Assembly: GCA_021815405.1 (NCBI GenBank)
Contig: JAKAGV010000003.1
Span: forward strand, 248,001 to 312,000
Source of the DNA: Bacteroidota bacterium
Lineage (GTDB): Bacteria > Bacteroidota > Ignavibacteria > Ignavibacteriales > Ignavibacteriaceae
Direction of reading: 5' to 3'
Length of the DNA stretch: 64,000 nt
Numbering within the stretch: position 1 is the first letter of the stretch; each line of letters starts with the position of its first letter. Under the pieces are notes generated by a model, which worked only from the letters and a program-made list of their open reading frames with translations, made no database searches and was not told the origin of the DNA. This document shows, piece by piece, positions 49,404-59,480 of the stretch. The position numbers were made by a program, and so were the translations under genes.

Positions 49404-51260
49404 ATGAAGATGATAACAATGAAAGATTCACAGTCCAATAAAAAACTATCAATCTTGCATATAGTTGTAAGTTGTGTAATCATCCTTGCATGCTCTGCCT
49501 GGTCGGAACGGGTAATAGGTGCAGAGGTATTAACAATAAAGTCTAATATTTCTACTGTGCAAATGGGACATTCTATCCAAGTTACTGCACATTTAGAATT
49601 GAAACCAGGCGTTTCCTTAAGAAACTATTTGCTTTTACCATATGTGAACAATCGCAGATGGGGTTCCCAGGAAAGAACGGATAAAAATGGAAATGCAACT
49701 TTCTTGTTGCCATTACCAAATCCAGGTGATGAACATATTCAAGTAATGGGAGTTAAAGCAGAGCCTCATAATTGGATGGGAATCTCTGATATGGATTTAT
49801 TGGTAGTGGGCAATTTAATGCCAACAAAAGGGGGAGTGCGTTCTAACGAGATCGATATCAAAGTTCTAAGGAGGCAAATGCCAAAGTTACCAAATGACGG
49901 TCATCTATATTGCATCCAATATGAAAATTGGTTCGGGAAATCATCATGGAATACTGCTGAAGCGGTGCCACTTATCGGATTTTATGATTCACATAACGAA
50001 GATGTAATTCGCCAACATATCTTATGGTTTGTGGATACAGGCATCAATTCAATAATGTTAGACTGGTCTAATCATCTCTGGGGCGATACAAGCTGGAATC
50101 AAAGAGGTGAGGGGGCGAGAACAATTATCAGCAATACAACTTTTTTCCTAGGTGTATTGGCAAAAATGCGCGATGAAGGAATTGATGTTCCAAAAGTAAT
50201 TTTGATGTCTGGTCTAAGCAACGGGCCGCCTGCGACGATGAATGCATTAAACGAAGAGCTGGATTGGATTTATAAAAATTACATTTTGAATCCTAGATTT
50301 AAAGGTCTATTCCAGATTTATGATGGCAAGCCTTTGATGATCGTTCTCGATACAGGTATAATTGGAAATAAGAAAGGTACTACTGAATCTGCTTTTAGAG
50401 TTCCATTTTTTAAAGAGACGCTAGCATTATCGAAATCAAAGCTTGATGCTTTTAGAGCTGCTCAAGGACCGGTTAATGATACTCATTTTACAATACGTTT
50501 TATGTCATCTCAGAATCAGCTTACCGAACACAATCAGTTAGGTTATTGGTCATGGATGGATGGACAAATAAATCCATTAGTAACATACTATAATGGAAAA
50601 CCAGAAGCTATTACAGTTACTCCTTCTTTTTTTGGTGCTGAAGGATGGACAGCGCATGATGCATACGGTAGATTAGGAGGAACAACATACATCGAGACGT
50701 TCAAAGATGCTCTTAAATACAGACCTCGGGTTATATTTTTGCATCAATTCAATGAATTTACAGGTCAAAGCAAAGGACATGGTTATGGAAAAAACAAGGA
50801 CTGTTTTCTTGATGAATATAATGTAGAGTTAAGCGATGATATTGAGCCAGTGTCATTAACAGCGGAAGGTTATCGGGGCGACAAAGGAGGTTGGGGTTTT
50901 TATTATCTTAATTTAACTCATGCTTTAATAAATATTTTTCGCGGGGATCCAAAAGGAACTACAATTTTAGCAGTTCAAGCTCCCAAGATTTCAAGGGATT
51001 ATATAAAATTAAAGTGGTCATACATTGGTGTTCCGCCTAAAAGCTATTCACTTTCGATCGATAATATAATAGTTCATAAAAATCTTAAAAAAGCTAAGTA
51101 TGAAATTTCAGCAAAAGATTTAACAATGGGCGTCCACACTCTTACAATAAAAGCTAATGGAGTAAGCACTCACTACGCTCTTTCAGAAAAAGAATTTGAT
51201 GTACCAACAGAATCATCGATACCTGTTAGTGTTAGTCAATCATTGTATATAAAAAATTAA
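49404..51260 (+). CDS. Putative exported glycoside hydrolase of GH71/GH99-like TIM-barrel type
   Basis: 618 residues. The N-terminal hydrophobic segment ends I-I-L-A-C, a lipobox, so it may be a lipoprotein; a normal signal peptide cleaved after V-I-G-A is the alternative. Residues ~40-150 form an Ig-like domain. The rest looks like a (beta/alpha)8 hydrolase: Y-C-I-Q-Y-E-N-W, H-I-L-W-F-V-D-T-G-I-N-S-I-M-L-D-W, Y-D-G-K-P-L-M-I-V-L-D, L-H-Q-F-N-E-F. It then has F-L-D-E-Y-N-V-E-L-S-D-D-I-E-P-V, a motif shared with the protein at 56914. Substrate unknown; the neighbourhood suggests a rhamnose-containing glycan. A G-G-G-G-G-G run precedes the start by about 20 nt. Confidence 0.65.
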   Translation: MKMITMKDSQSNKKLSILHIVVSCVIILACSAWSERVIGAEVLTIKSNISTVQMGHSIQVTAHLELKPGVSLRNYLLLPYVNNRRWGSQERTDKNGNATFLLPLPNPGDEHIQVMGVKAEPHNWMGISDMDLLVVGNLMPTKGGVRSNEIDIKVLRRQMPKLPNDGHLYCIQYENWFGKSSWNTAEAVPLIGFYDSHNEDVIRQHILWFVDTGINSIMLDWSNHLWGDTSWNQRGEGARTIISNTTFFLGVLAKMRDEGIDVPKVILMSGLSNGPPATMNALNEELDWIYKNYILNPRFKGLFQIYDGKPLMIVLDTGIIGNKKGTTESAFRVPFFKETLALSKSKLDAFRAAQGPVNDTHFTIRFMSSQNQLTEHNQLGYWSWMDGQINPLVTYYNGKPEAITVTPSFFGAEGWTAHDAYGRLGGTTYIETFKDALKYRPRVIFLHQFNEFTGQSKGHGYGKNKDCFLDEYNVELSDDIEPVSLTAEGYRGDKGGWGFYYLNLTHALINIFRGDPKGTTILAVQAPKISRDYIKLKWSYIGVPPKSYSLSIDNIIVHKNLKKAKYEISAKDLTMGVHTLTIKANGVSTHYALSEKEFDVPTESSIPVSVSQSLYIKN

Positions 51261-51309
51261 ACGTGTTTTTATAAAACTCTGTCTTATTTAATTATTTGAA
51301 AGGATAAGC

Positions 51310-54309
51310 ATGACAAAAAAAATTATGATAGAATTTTTTTTATTCTTTTTATTTATCAGTTTGCAGGCTGGTAATTTATTTGCACAAAATAATCAAAATG
51401 GAATATTGGAGGGGACTGTTAGAACTGCAGACACTAAAAGCGCACTTCCATATGCTAATGTAGTAATTCTTGGAACTAATAATGGTACCGCATCGGATTT
51501 AAATGGAAATTTTATTATCAGAAATATAACTGCTGGTGTGCATAAGATTGGAATAACTTATATAGGATATGAGCAAAAAATTGAAACAGTTACTATAAAA
51601 CCAAATAAAACATTACGAATTAACATATATTTGCAACCTCATAGTATTAAAGCTAATGAAGTAGTTGTAACTGCGCAAGCAAAAGGGCAATTGCATGCTA
51701 TAAATGAACAAATCAATTCAAAAGATATTGTTAGTATTGTAGCACCTGATCGTTTGCAAGAAAATCCGGATGCAAACATTGCCGAAGCGATAGGTCGCCT
51801 TCCAGGCATATCACTTGTTAGGTCTGGTGGCGAAGGGCAAGGTGTTGTTATAAGAGGATTGGATCCAAAATATAGTGAAGTTGAAATTGATGGGATAGAA
51901 ATACCTTCTACAGATCCAACTAATAGAAGTACTAATATATCAGGCATTTCGCAATATGTTTTACAGGGAGTTGAAGTGTTTAAGACTCTAACCCCCGACA
52001 TGGATGGTGACGCTACAGCAGGTACAGTTAATTTACAATTGAGTGAAGCACCGGTGGGTTTTCATTTTAACCTTATGACTCAAGGAGGTTATAATCACTT
52101 AAATAATTATTGGAAAAATTATAATATTGATGCCAATCTTAGCAATAGATTTTTTGATAATAAACTCGGGATTTTGCTGAATATCGGTTCTGAACGAGTT
52201 AATAGAAGCGATCAAAACATGACCAGTGATTATGGTACTGTTTCAGCAATAACACAAAATAATCAATTTCCACAATTATTTGTTAACGATATTAACTTGA
52301 GCGATAATATTCGAATAAATTACAGATCATCTGCAACCTTAGTAATGGATTATAAATATGGTATGAATTCCAAAATTGTCTTTTCTAACTTTCTTTCTCA
52401 CTCATCGCAAGATTTTACGGGCGCATTAAAAGGATTTGATTTACACGATGCTAATAGAACTGTAACTGATTTGTTTAATCAAAACATTGGCCCTGGTAAC
52501 GAACTATATCTTAGTTCATTAAAAGGCGAAAATAAATTCGGCTCTATTGATCTATCATATGGTGCTGCCTTTTCCCAGACACATATTTATACGCCAAAGA
52601 ACAGATCTTGGTATTTTGCATATGCCGGAGGAGTTCCTTCTGCATATACAGATACGACAAATAGAAGCTTACCTTTAGGTACTATCGTTAATGCAATAAA
52701 TGAAAATCTTTCGACAACTGCAGCTTTAAAAAATACAATAATTACTAATGTTAATGTATCATCCGAAGATGACTTGGATCAGATAACAAATCTATACTTT
52801 AACGCAAAATTTAATTTTCAATTTGCTAATAATGTTTCAGCTTATATAAAATTAGGTGCAAAATATAAAAGCGAAAATAAGAAAAGATATTATGCAAATT
52901 ATTATGAAGGATTGTCAACTGGTAGTTTCCCACAATTCGGAGATACTGCATCGAAATACCTGCCCTGGATTGATGTTGAAGGAAGACTTGTATCAGCTAA
53001 TGGTTTTCAAGATCATATTGAAAATAGTTTTCTAAATGGACAATATGATTATGGCTGGTACCCAAACTTTAACCGGTTAAATGAACTTTTGGATTGGTAT
53101 TCAAATTGGTCTAATTACTATTGGGGACATCCAGGCGCCGGAATGAGCCCCCAAATGTTTTTAAGACCAGATTATACCGCTCAGCAAGCAAACAATTATA
53201 AATTTAATGATAAATATTTTGGTACCTATTTAATGGGAGAATTGGATTTAGGTAAAATGATTACTTTTATTCCAGGAGTTCGTTATGAAAAAGTCACCGA
53301 CAATTTGGATGGTTGGTGGACTATAAATATTCCTTTCCCCACGGCACCATATGGTCATTCGGCTTCAAATACACATGAAGATGATTATTATTTGCCAGAC
53401 GCCCATTTGATAATACGCCCGAGTAATTGGATACAAATCCATTTGGCATATACGAGTTCATTAAATCGACCGGATTATTTTAGCCTAATTCCAATTACAT
53501 ATGTAAATACGGGCATCTCTCCTAATACACTTAGTGAGGGTAATCCTAATCTAAAGCCAGAATATTGGAAAAATTTTGATCTTCAATTTGCTTTCTTTAC
53601 TAATAAAATAGGCTATCTTGGGGTTAATGGGTTTTATAAGATTGCTAAAAATGTTATATGGACACCTGTGCATGTCAGAATGCCCGGCGATCCTCTCCCC
53701 GCTGGCTTTGAAAATGTTTTTCAATCGAATGCTGTTATAGATATAACGCAGCCTGTTAATATGGACTATTCTGTTTTTATAAGGGGTTTAGAATTAGAAT
53801 GGCAAACTAATTTTTGGTATTTGCCAAAACCGTTAAGCTATTTTTCGTTATATGCAAATTATACCCTGATGAACTCTTCTACAAAATATCCAAGATATAC
53901 AACGCTAAATGAACAAGTAGGAACAGATAATAGAGGTAGGCCTATTTACAAATTAGTCACCACTTATCATGTTGATGATGGTTCAATGGTAAATCAGCCA
54001 AATAATATCGCTAACGTTTCCTTAGGTTTTAACTATGAGGGATTAAACGTATGGCTCTCATATGAATTTTCCGGTGAAAAGCTTACCGCATTTAATCCGG
54101 AACCCTGGTTTAATACTAATAGTTTAAGTTTTCAAAGATTGGATTTACAAGTAACACAGAAGCTACCTATTAAAAATCTCGAGGTGATGTTAAACGTAGC
54201 GGATATTAATAATCCTACGGAAACTCAAAATCTTGTCGGAGATCCAAGACCAACTTCGCAAGAAAACTATGGATGGACTGTTGATCTTGGATTAAGATAT
54301 GGTTTATAG
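51310..54309 (+). CDS. TonB-dependent outer-membrane receptor
   Basis: 999 residues. Signal peptide (ends N-L-F-A-Q-N), then a CarboxypepD_reg-like domain (G-T-V-R-T-A-D-T-K-S-A-L-P-Y-A-N-V and G-Y-E-Q-K-I, residues ~33-118). A plug domain follows (I-A-E-A-I-G-R-L-P-G-I-S-L-V-R-S-G-G-E-G, V-I-R-G-L-D-P, D-M-D-G-D-A-T-A-G-T-V-N-L), then a 22-strand barrel with the usual L-N-R-P-D-Y-F and E-G-N-P-N-L-K-P-E. It resembles the large oligosaccharide-transporting receptors of the Caulobacter type more than a SusC/SusD pair, and no SusD gene is adjacent. It would import glycan fragments, powered by TonB, into the periplasm. Confidence 0.9.
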   Translation: MTKKIMIEFFLFFLFISLQAGNLFAQNNQNGILEGTVRTADTKSALPYANVVILGTNNGTASDLNGNFIIRNITAGVHKIGITYIGYEQKIETVTIKPNKTLRINIYLQPHSIKANEVVVTAQAKGQLHAINEQINSKDIVSIVAPDRLQENPDANIAEAIGRLPGISLVRSGGEGQGVVIRGLDPKYSEVEIDGIEIPSTDPTNRSTNISGISQYVLQGVEVFKTLTPDMDGDATAGTVNLQLSEAPVGFHFNLMTQGGYNHLNNYWKNYNIDANLSNRFFDNKLGILLNIGSERVNRSDQNMTSDYGTVSAITQNNQFPQLFVNDINLSDNIRINYRSSATLVMDYKYGMNSKIVFSNFLSHSSQDFTGALKGFDLHDANRTVTDLFNQNIGPGNELYLSSLKGENKFGSIDLSYGAAFSQTHIYTPKNRSWYFAYAGGVPSAYTDTTNRSLPLGTIVNAINENLSTTAALKNTIITNVNVSSEDDLDQITNLYFNAKFNFQFANNVSAYIKLGAKYKSENKKRYYANYYEGLSTGSFPQFGDTASKYLPWIDVEGRLVSANGFQDHIENSFLNGQYDYGWYPNFNRLNELLDWYSNWSNYYWGHPGAGMSPQMFLRPDYTAQQANNYKFNDKYFGTYLMGELDLGKMITFIPGVRYEKVTDNLDGWWTINIPFPTAPYGHSASNTHEDDYYLPDAHLIIRPSNWIQIHLAYTSSLNRPDYFSLIPITYVNTGISPNTLSEGNPNLKPEYWKNFDLQFAFFTNKIGYLGVNGFYKIAKNVIWTPVHVRMPGDPLPAGFENVFQSNAVIDITQPVNMDYSVFIRGLELEWQTNFWYLPKPLSYFSLYANYTLMNSSTKYPRYTTLNEQVGTDNRGRPIYKLVTTYHVDDGSMVNQPNNIANVSLGFNYEGLNVWLSYEFSGEKLTAFNPEPWFNTNSLSFQRLDLQVTQKLPIKNLEVMLNVADINNPTETQNLVGDPRPTSQENYGWTVDLGLRYGL

Positions 54310-54366
54310 TTCAATAAGTGCCTTTTCTAATTACTCTTATTAATTATTTTAATTATCAAAGTACAA

Positions 54367-54416
54367 TTGTTTTGTCGAGGGAGGTGAGGAAAAGTTATTT
54401 TATTAAGACAAAACAA
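54367..54416 (+). promoter_or_regulatory. Hairpin with purine-rich loop behind the TonB-dependent receptor
   Basis: A perfect 10-bp stem, TTGTTTTGTC with GACAAAACAA, encloses a 30-nt loop beginning GAGGGAGGTGAGG. There is no T-run on the 3' side. It lies in the 227-bp gap before the next gene. It could be an mRNA processing or stability element, or a terminator for the other strand. Confidence 0.5.
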
Positions 54417-54536
54417 CAATAAGGTCTATTTTGATTCTTATTTCCAGGAAGGAGGCAAATATAAAAATTCATTTCAAATTTGCAATTTTTTATTAATCAA
54501 CATTATTTATCTAAATCATTATTATTAGGAGATAAT

Positions 54537-56789
54537 ATGAACAAATTATCTGTTTTTCTGATTTCTCTTTTTTTTAGTGCTACAATATTCGCACAAACTT
54601 ATTTAGATGTTACCCCAGGGTATGGAACATTAAATCAGGCAATTTCACAAAACCAGGGTAATGTTATTTATCGGTTACAAGCTGGTCAGTGGTACGGCTT
54701 AAATGGAGTGATACAAAATTCAACATTTAAATTAATTATTATTGGTACAACACCACCAAATGATACAACAATGCCAGCGATGATTCAGGTTGGTTCAGAT
54801 GCAAATGGAGTCCCATTTTCTAATATGATTTCAGCATTTGATGATGTAACATTGAAAAATCTTTTTATCGTTGATGCAAACACTAACAATGTTCAAGCTA
54901 ATGGACCTGTTATTACTATGCAAGCTAAATGTACGGTTAAAATAGACAGCGTAGTATTTGATCCACTTGGAGTTAATAATCAGTTGATTGATTGCGGAAG
55001 TGCCACTAATCCAAATGTATTTATGACAAACAGTATGGTTTTACGTTCCGGTCAAGAAACTGATCCAAATGATGGAAATCTTTTTACTATTTCAGGTGCT
55101 CCAACAAACGGCGTAGATACTCTTTACATAGAGAATAATACATTCGTCAATACGGGTACATGGTTTTTTAATAATGAAAATTTTAATACAGGTCGTGATA
55201 ATTTTATTTGGGTTAATCATAATACATTCATTTTTCATAAAAGCCAGCTGTTCTGGACATGGTACACAAATGACCAGTTCTTTACAAACAATTTGCTGTT
55301 CGACTTCAATACTCAACCATGGGTAATGGCTTGGAATGCTTTTTTTCCAGATGGTTCTGCAATACCTGAAACAAAAGAATCAAGATTTAGTCTTATTAAT
55401 GCAGACACACTTTTTACAACTGATGCAAATGGAAATAAAGTAAGAGAAACATTTCCTTCCATAAGAAAAAATTTTGCAGAATATAATCTTGATTATACAG
55501 ATCCTAGGATAGAAGCAATCCCTACGACTTGGGCAGAATCACATACTTTAAATAATGATGGAAAAACGCCGATACCACTATCTTACCTAATGCCCTTAGT
55601 TCAGCCAAAAGATTCTAGTAATGTCAGTAGAGAGGCTCAAATTTTTAACGATCATATTAATTTCCCGGGCTTTAAATATGGCAACACATACACAGATGTA
55701 GATCCGCAATGGACAGAACAAAAAATTTATCAACTTCAAGATTCACTTTCAGTTTGGTCATTATTAGGGTGTGAATTACACACATGGGGTTTTGATCCTT
55801 CCAATTTACCGCCTGTTTCGCAATGGCCGCTGTATTGGTGGAACGCCGACTCAAACGGTATGGGCAATCCAACAAAATGGCCCCGTTTTGATGGTACATA
55901 TAAAAACCCACAAATTCTAACAGCATCAATTGAAGGCTTGCCTTTAGGCGATTTGAACTGGTTCCCGGCAGCAAAAGCAACATGGCAAGCTCATAAGACT
56001 GAAATTATGAATTATATATTAGCAGAAAATGTCAGTCCGATGAATCTTACTAGCTCTGAAACTGCTGTTTCATCTTCAAATGCAGCAGCATCACTAGGTG
56101 CTAGTAATGTGATTGACAATGATCCAAATACTTTTTGGGCAAGTGCTCCTCATGCAAGTGCAAATGCGGAGGAATGGATTTATATAGATCTAGGTTCTTC
56201 CCAAAATGTTACCAAAGTTGTATTGGTTCCAAGAGCAGTCAATGATACTGTGGTTTTGTCTTTCCCTGAAGATTTTAAGATTCAATACAGTTCAGACGCA
56301 AGTAATTGGACAGATGTACCGGGTCAAAGTTATACTAATTATCCTATTCCTTCTAATAATGATGGAGAAGTTTTTACATTTGCATCTCCGGTTAATTGCC
56401 GTTATGTAAGAGTTGATGCAACTAAGCTTCGCGTAGATGATAGCGGCACAAATTATTATTTCCAATTAGCTGAGTTTCACGTATATAACACAGTGACTGC
56501 AGTTAAAAGCGATAAAGAGATTGTTAAAGACTATAATCTTTCACAAAATTATCCTAATCCTTTTAACCCATCAACCCGAATTGATTTTAATCTACAAAAA
56601 TCCGGAATGACTAAATTGGAAGTCTATAATATTCTTGGTCAAAGAGTTGTTACTTTAATTAACGGAAATCTAAATGCTGGTCAACATAGTGTAGTTTTTG
56701 ATGCGGACAATCTACCTTCCGGAATTTATCTATACACGCTTTCTTCCGGCAGCTTCATGGTTACTAAAAAGATGATGCTTCTCAAATAA
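54537..56789 (+). CDS. Secreted protein with beta-helix-like part, F5/8C domain and T9SS sorting domain
   Basis: 750 residues from ATG 54537, which has a strong A-G-G-A-G-A site and gives a clean signal peptide (F-S-A-T-I-F-A-Q); a TTG 57 bases upstream is open but poor. The N-terminal ~300 residues resemble a right-handed beta-helix (L-N-Q-A-I-S-Q-N, V-T-L-K-N-L-F-I-V-D, L-Y-I-E-N-N-T-F-V-N). Residues ~505-660 are an F5/8 type C (discoidin) carbohydrate-binding domain (V-I-D-N-D-P-N-T-F-W-A-S, Q-L-A-E-F-H-V-Y). The end is a type A sorting domain (S-Q-N-Y-P-N-P-F-N-P-S-T, M-M-L-L-K). It is probably a surface polysaccharide lyase or binding protein; no catalytic residues can be assigned. Confidence 0.72.
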   Translation: MNKLSVFLISLFFSATIFAQTYLDVTPGYGTLNQAISQNQGNVIYRLQAGQWYGLNGVIQNSTFKLIIIGTTPPNDTTMPAMIQVGSDANGVPFSNMISAFDDVTLKNLFIVDANTNNVQANGPVITMQAKCTVKIDSVVFDPLGVNNQLIDCGSATNPNVFMTNSMVLRSGQETDPNDGNLFTISGAPTNGVDTLYIENNTFVNTGTWFFNNENFNTGRDNFIWVNHNTFIFHKSQLFWTWYTNDQFFTNNLLFDFNTQPWVMAWNAFFPDGSAIPETKESRFSLINADTLFTTDANGNKVRETFPSIRKNFAEYNLDYTDPRIEAIPTTWAESHTLNNDGKTPIPLSYLMPLVQPKDSSNVSREAQIFNDHINFPGFKYGNTYTDVDPQWTEQKIYQLQDSLSVWSLLGCELHTWGFDPSNLPPVSQWPLYWWNADSNGMGNPTKWPRFDGTYKNPQILTASIEGLPLGDLNWFPAAKATWQAHKTEIMNYILAENVSPMNLTSSETAVSSSNAAASLGASNVIDNDPNTFWASAPHASANAEEWIYIDLGSSQNVTKVVLVPRAVNDTVVLSFPEDFKIQYSSDASNWTDVPGQSYTNYPIPSNNDGEVFTFASPVNCRYVRVDATKLRVDDSGTNYYFQLAEFHVYNTVTAVKSDKEIVKDYNLSQNYPNPFNPSTRIDFNLQKSGMTKLEVYNILGQRVVTLINGNLNAGQHSVVFDADNLPSGIYLYTLSSGSFMVTKKMMLLK

Positions 56790-56840
56790 AGAATATCAAT
56801 TCTTTTGTCTTTTTCCAATTTTGTTGAATAGATAAATATC

Positions 56841-56880
56841 AAGTGGTTCATTTTTTCAAAGGAATGAACCACTTTTATTA
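56841..56880 (+). terminator. Intrinsic terminator
   Basis: A perfect 12-bp stem, AAGTGGTTCATT with AATGAACCACTT, a 10-nt loop, then TTATTATTT. It lies 51 bp behind the F5/8C gene and separates it from the next hydrolase gene. Confidence 0.85.
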
Positions 56881-56913
56881 TTTAAATCGTTACATACGTA
56901 TGGTGATGTATTT

Positions 56914-59475
56914 ATGAAAATAAAATTAAAACTTTTGAAGTTATTATTATTCCTTCTTTTTCCATTACTTCTTAAAGCACAAACATGGAATGTGAATCCG
57001 GATTTCTGGACAGCGACCGACGCACTTGGCAGAGTAACGCCTAATGAAAATGAAACTGGCTTAACTAAAACCGGGAAATATGTCGGAATGTTTTATTGGA
57101 CATGGCACACAGATGGTAATGCTGATTTTTCGCCGGTCATAGATATTTCCAAGATTCTTAAACAAGATCCCGGCGCCGCTACTGATTTGAATGACCCGGC
57201 ATGGGATGGAATCATAAATGGTGGGGTTTACTGGTGGAGCGAACCATTGTTTGGTTACTACCGGACTACTGATGATTGGGTTTTGCGTAAGCATGCCCAG
57301 ATGCTTGCCAATGCCGGTATAGATGTAGTCTTTTTTGATTGTACGAACGGCAGTCTTACATGGAAATCCTCATATACCGAATTATTAAAGGTATGGGAAC
57401 AAGCAAGACAGGAAGGTGTAAAAACGCCCAAAATTGCTTTTATACTTAATTTTGGACCGACAGCAACGTCCTTAACTGAAATTACGGAACTTTATAATGA
57501 TTTGTACCAGCCCGGATTATACAAAGATTTGTGGTTTATGTGGAATGGTAAGCCATTGATAATGGCATATCCCGAAATGCTTGTAGCATCCAGCAATACC
57601 GCCGGACTTAAGTTTGCTGCCGATTCATCTTTTGTTGGAGTTGATGCTTGTTGTCCGAGCTGGGCTAACAATATAGGTAATCTTACTTTAAAATTATATA
57701 AATGGAATACAGATTATCCAACCACTATATCGGGTACACCCATTGCGGATTCAACTTTTATGAATTTTAATGACAACGCTCGACTTATATTACATTTCAA
57801 ACCGCAACCCTCTGGAAATTATTATTGGGAGTTAAGTAATGCTACGGAGGTAGTAGGCGTTTGGAAGTGGAATAATACTAAAGACCCTGTTACCAGTTTT
57901 TATAATGGTAAAGCTGTAACAGATGGAAATTATGACAGCAAAATTTATTACGCAGCCGGTGCTGTTATCAATTTAACTAATGATGATGGTACCGGGCATA
58001 CTCCTGTTCAAATTCCGCCGGGAACTAATAGTACTCTTATAGATAGCATAAAAAACTTTTTCACATTCCGCCCAGGTCAACCAGATTACGTTAGTGGTCC
58101 AAACGGTCTGGATGCGAACACTCAATGGGGCTGGCTTGAAGATTATCCACAGCACGGTTATGTAAGCAAAACCGGCGGTGGTTATGAAGAAATGCCGGTT
58201 GGAGTATCTCAAAATGCCAGCAGCGCAAGTGGCGGGCATTGTTGTGCTTTTAATCAGCCTAATTCTTATGGACGAAGCTATACACACGCAAACGGTCAAG
58301 ATGCGGATACGAATGCATATTTGTATGGAGAAAATTTCCAGGAGCAATGGTCTCGTGCATTTGCTCTTAAACCGGATCTTGTATTTGTCACCGGATGGAA
58401 TGAATGGATTGCAGGAAGATGGGATACTAAATCCTGGCCAAATCCATACGCTCCTTTTTCATTTGTAGATGAATATAACTGGGAAAAAAGCAGAGATATA
58501 GAACCGGTAAAATCATGGGGGGATAATGCAGATGATTATTATATGCAATTGGTAGACAACGTTCGTAAGTACAAAGGAATGCAAGCGCAGGAGCCTGCTT
58601 CCGGTCGTAAGACTATTAATTTAGACAGCTTGAATGATTGGACAGATGTTCAGCCTGAATATTTGGATTACAGGGGAGATACGATTTGGCGTAATTCGAA
58701 GGGGCAAGGAGATAGTCTTGTATATACAGATTCAACGGGACGCAACGATATAGTGTCTGCTAAAGTAGCTCGCGATAGTGAATATGTTTATTTTCTTGTA
58801 GAGACTGCTGACACACTAACACCTAAAACCGATCCTAAATGGATGCGGCTTTGGATAGATATTGACCGCAATAAAGCAACCGGGTGGGAAGGATATGATT
58901 ATGTAATCAACCGGATAAATCCGGATGATTCTGCGATAGTAGAGAAGAGTACAAGCGGTTGGAATTGGACTAAAATAGGTTCTGCCGCATATACAATACA
59001 AGGCAATGTATTGGAATTGAAAGTAGAACGGTCATTGCTAAATGTAGAAGGTAAGAGGTTGGACTTTGAGTTTAAGTGGAGTGATAACTGTGAGAATGAT
59101 GGCAACATTATGGATTTCTACGTTCATGGAGATGCAGCTCCGGATGGCAGGTTCAATTATGCTTATTCAACTACCAGCATTACTGGTGTTACAGAACATG
59201 CGGAACAACCTACTAAATTTACTTTATCACAAAACTATCCAAATCCCTTCAACCCGGCTACAACCATTAGCTACAGCGTACCCCAAAAGGAATTGGTTAC
59301 TTTAGAAGTCTTTAATATGCTTGGGCAAAAAGTAGCTACATTAGTAGATAGAGTACAAAATTCGGGCAATCATAAATTAAACTTCAATGCTTCAAATCTT
59401 GCATCCGGCGTTTATTTGTATAGGATGCAATCAACCAATTTTACGTTAACAAAAAAAATGGTCCTCCTTAAATAA
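56914..59475 (+). CDS. Secreted putative GH71/GH99-like hydrolase with CBM9-like and T9SS sorting domains
   Basis: 853 residues. Signal peptide (L-L-F-P-L-L-L-K-A-Q). The barrel region (residues ~35-555) contains K-Y-V-G-M-F-Y-W-T-W-H, H-A-Q-M-L-A-N-A-G-I-D-V-V-F-F-D-C, M-W-N-G-K-P-L-I-M-A-Y-P, V-T-G-W-N-E-W-I-A-G-R-W and F-V-D-E-Y-N-W-E-K-S-R-D-I-E-P-V. The last motif and the G-K-P-L-(I/M) segment are shared with the 618-residue protein at 49404, so the two are distant paralogues. Residues ~565-750 look like a CBM9/DOMON-type sugar-binding domain (V-Y-F-L-V-E-T-A-D, W-I-D-I-D-R-N-K-A-T-G-W). The end is a type A sorting domain. It is probably an endo-acting enzyme on a surface glycan; the substrate is not known. 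Confidence 0.7.
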   Translation: MKIKLKLLKLLLFLLFPLLLKAQTWNVNPDFWTATDALGRVTPNENETGLTKTGKYVGMFYWTWHTDGNADFSPVIDISKILKQDPGAATDLNDPAWDGIINGGVYWWSEPLFGYYRTTDDWVLRKHAQMLANAGIDVVFFDCTNGSLTWKSSYTELLKVWEQARQEGVKTPKIAFILNFGPTATSLTEITELYNDLYQPGLYKDLWFMWNGKPLIMAYPEMLVASSNTAGLKFAADSSFVGVDACCPSWANNIGNLTLKLYKWNTDYPTTISGTPIADSTFMNFNDNARLILHFKPQPSGNYYWELSNATEVVGVWKWNNTKDPVTSFYNGKAVTDGNYDSKIYYAAGAVINLTNDDGTGHTPVQIPPGTNSTLIDSIKNFFTFRPGQPDYVSGPNGLDANTQWGWLEDYPQHGYVSKTGGGYEEMPVGVSQNASSASGGHCCAFNQPNSYGRSYTHANGQDADTNAYLYGENFQEQWSRAFALKPDLVFVTGWNEWIAGRWDTKSWPNPYAPFSFVDEYNWEKSRDIEPVKSWGDNADDYYMQLVDNVRKYKGMQAQEPASGRKTINLDSLNDWTDVQPEYLDYRGDTIWRNSKGQGDSLVYTDSTGRNDIVSAKVARDSEYVYFLVETADTLTPKTDPKWMRLWIDIDRNKATGWEGYDYVINRINPDDSAIVEKSTSGWNWTKIGSAAYTIQGNVLELKVERSLLNVEGKRLDFEFKWSDNCENDGNIMDFYVHGDAAPDGRFNYAYSTTSITGVTEHAEQPTKFTLSQNYPNPFNPATTISYSVPQKELVTLEVFNMLGQKVATLVDRVQNSGNHKLNFNASNLASGVYLYRMQSTNFTLTKKMVLLK

Positions 59476-59480
59476 TAGTA

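Noticed and set aside
54376-54392. GGGAGGTGAGG as the ribosome site of an extra small gene
   Set aside because: No start codon with a sensible frame follows it within 15 bases, and it lies in the loop of a hairpin.
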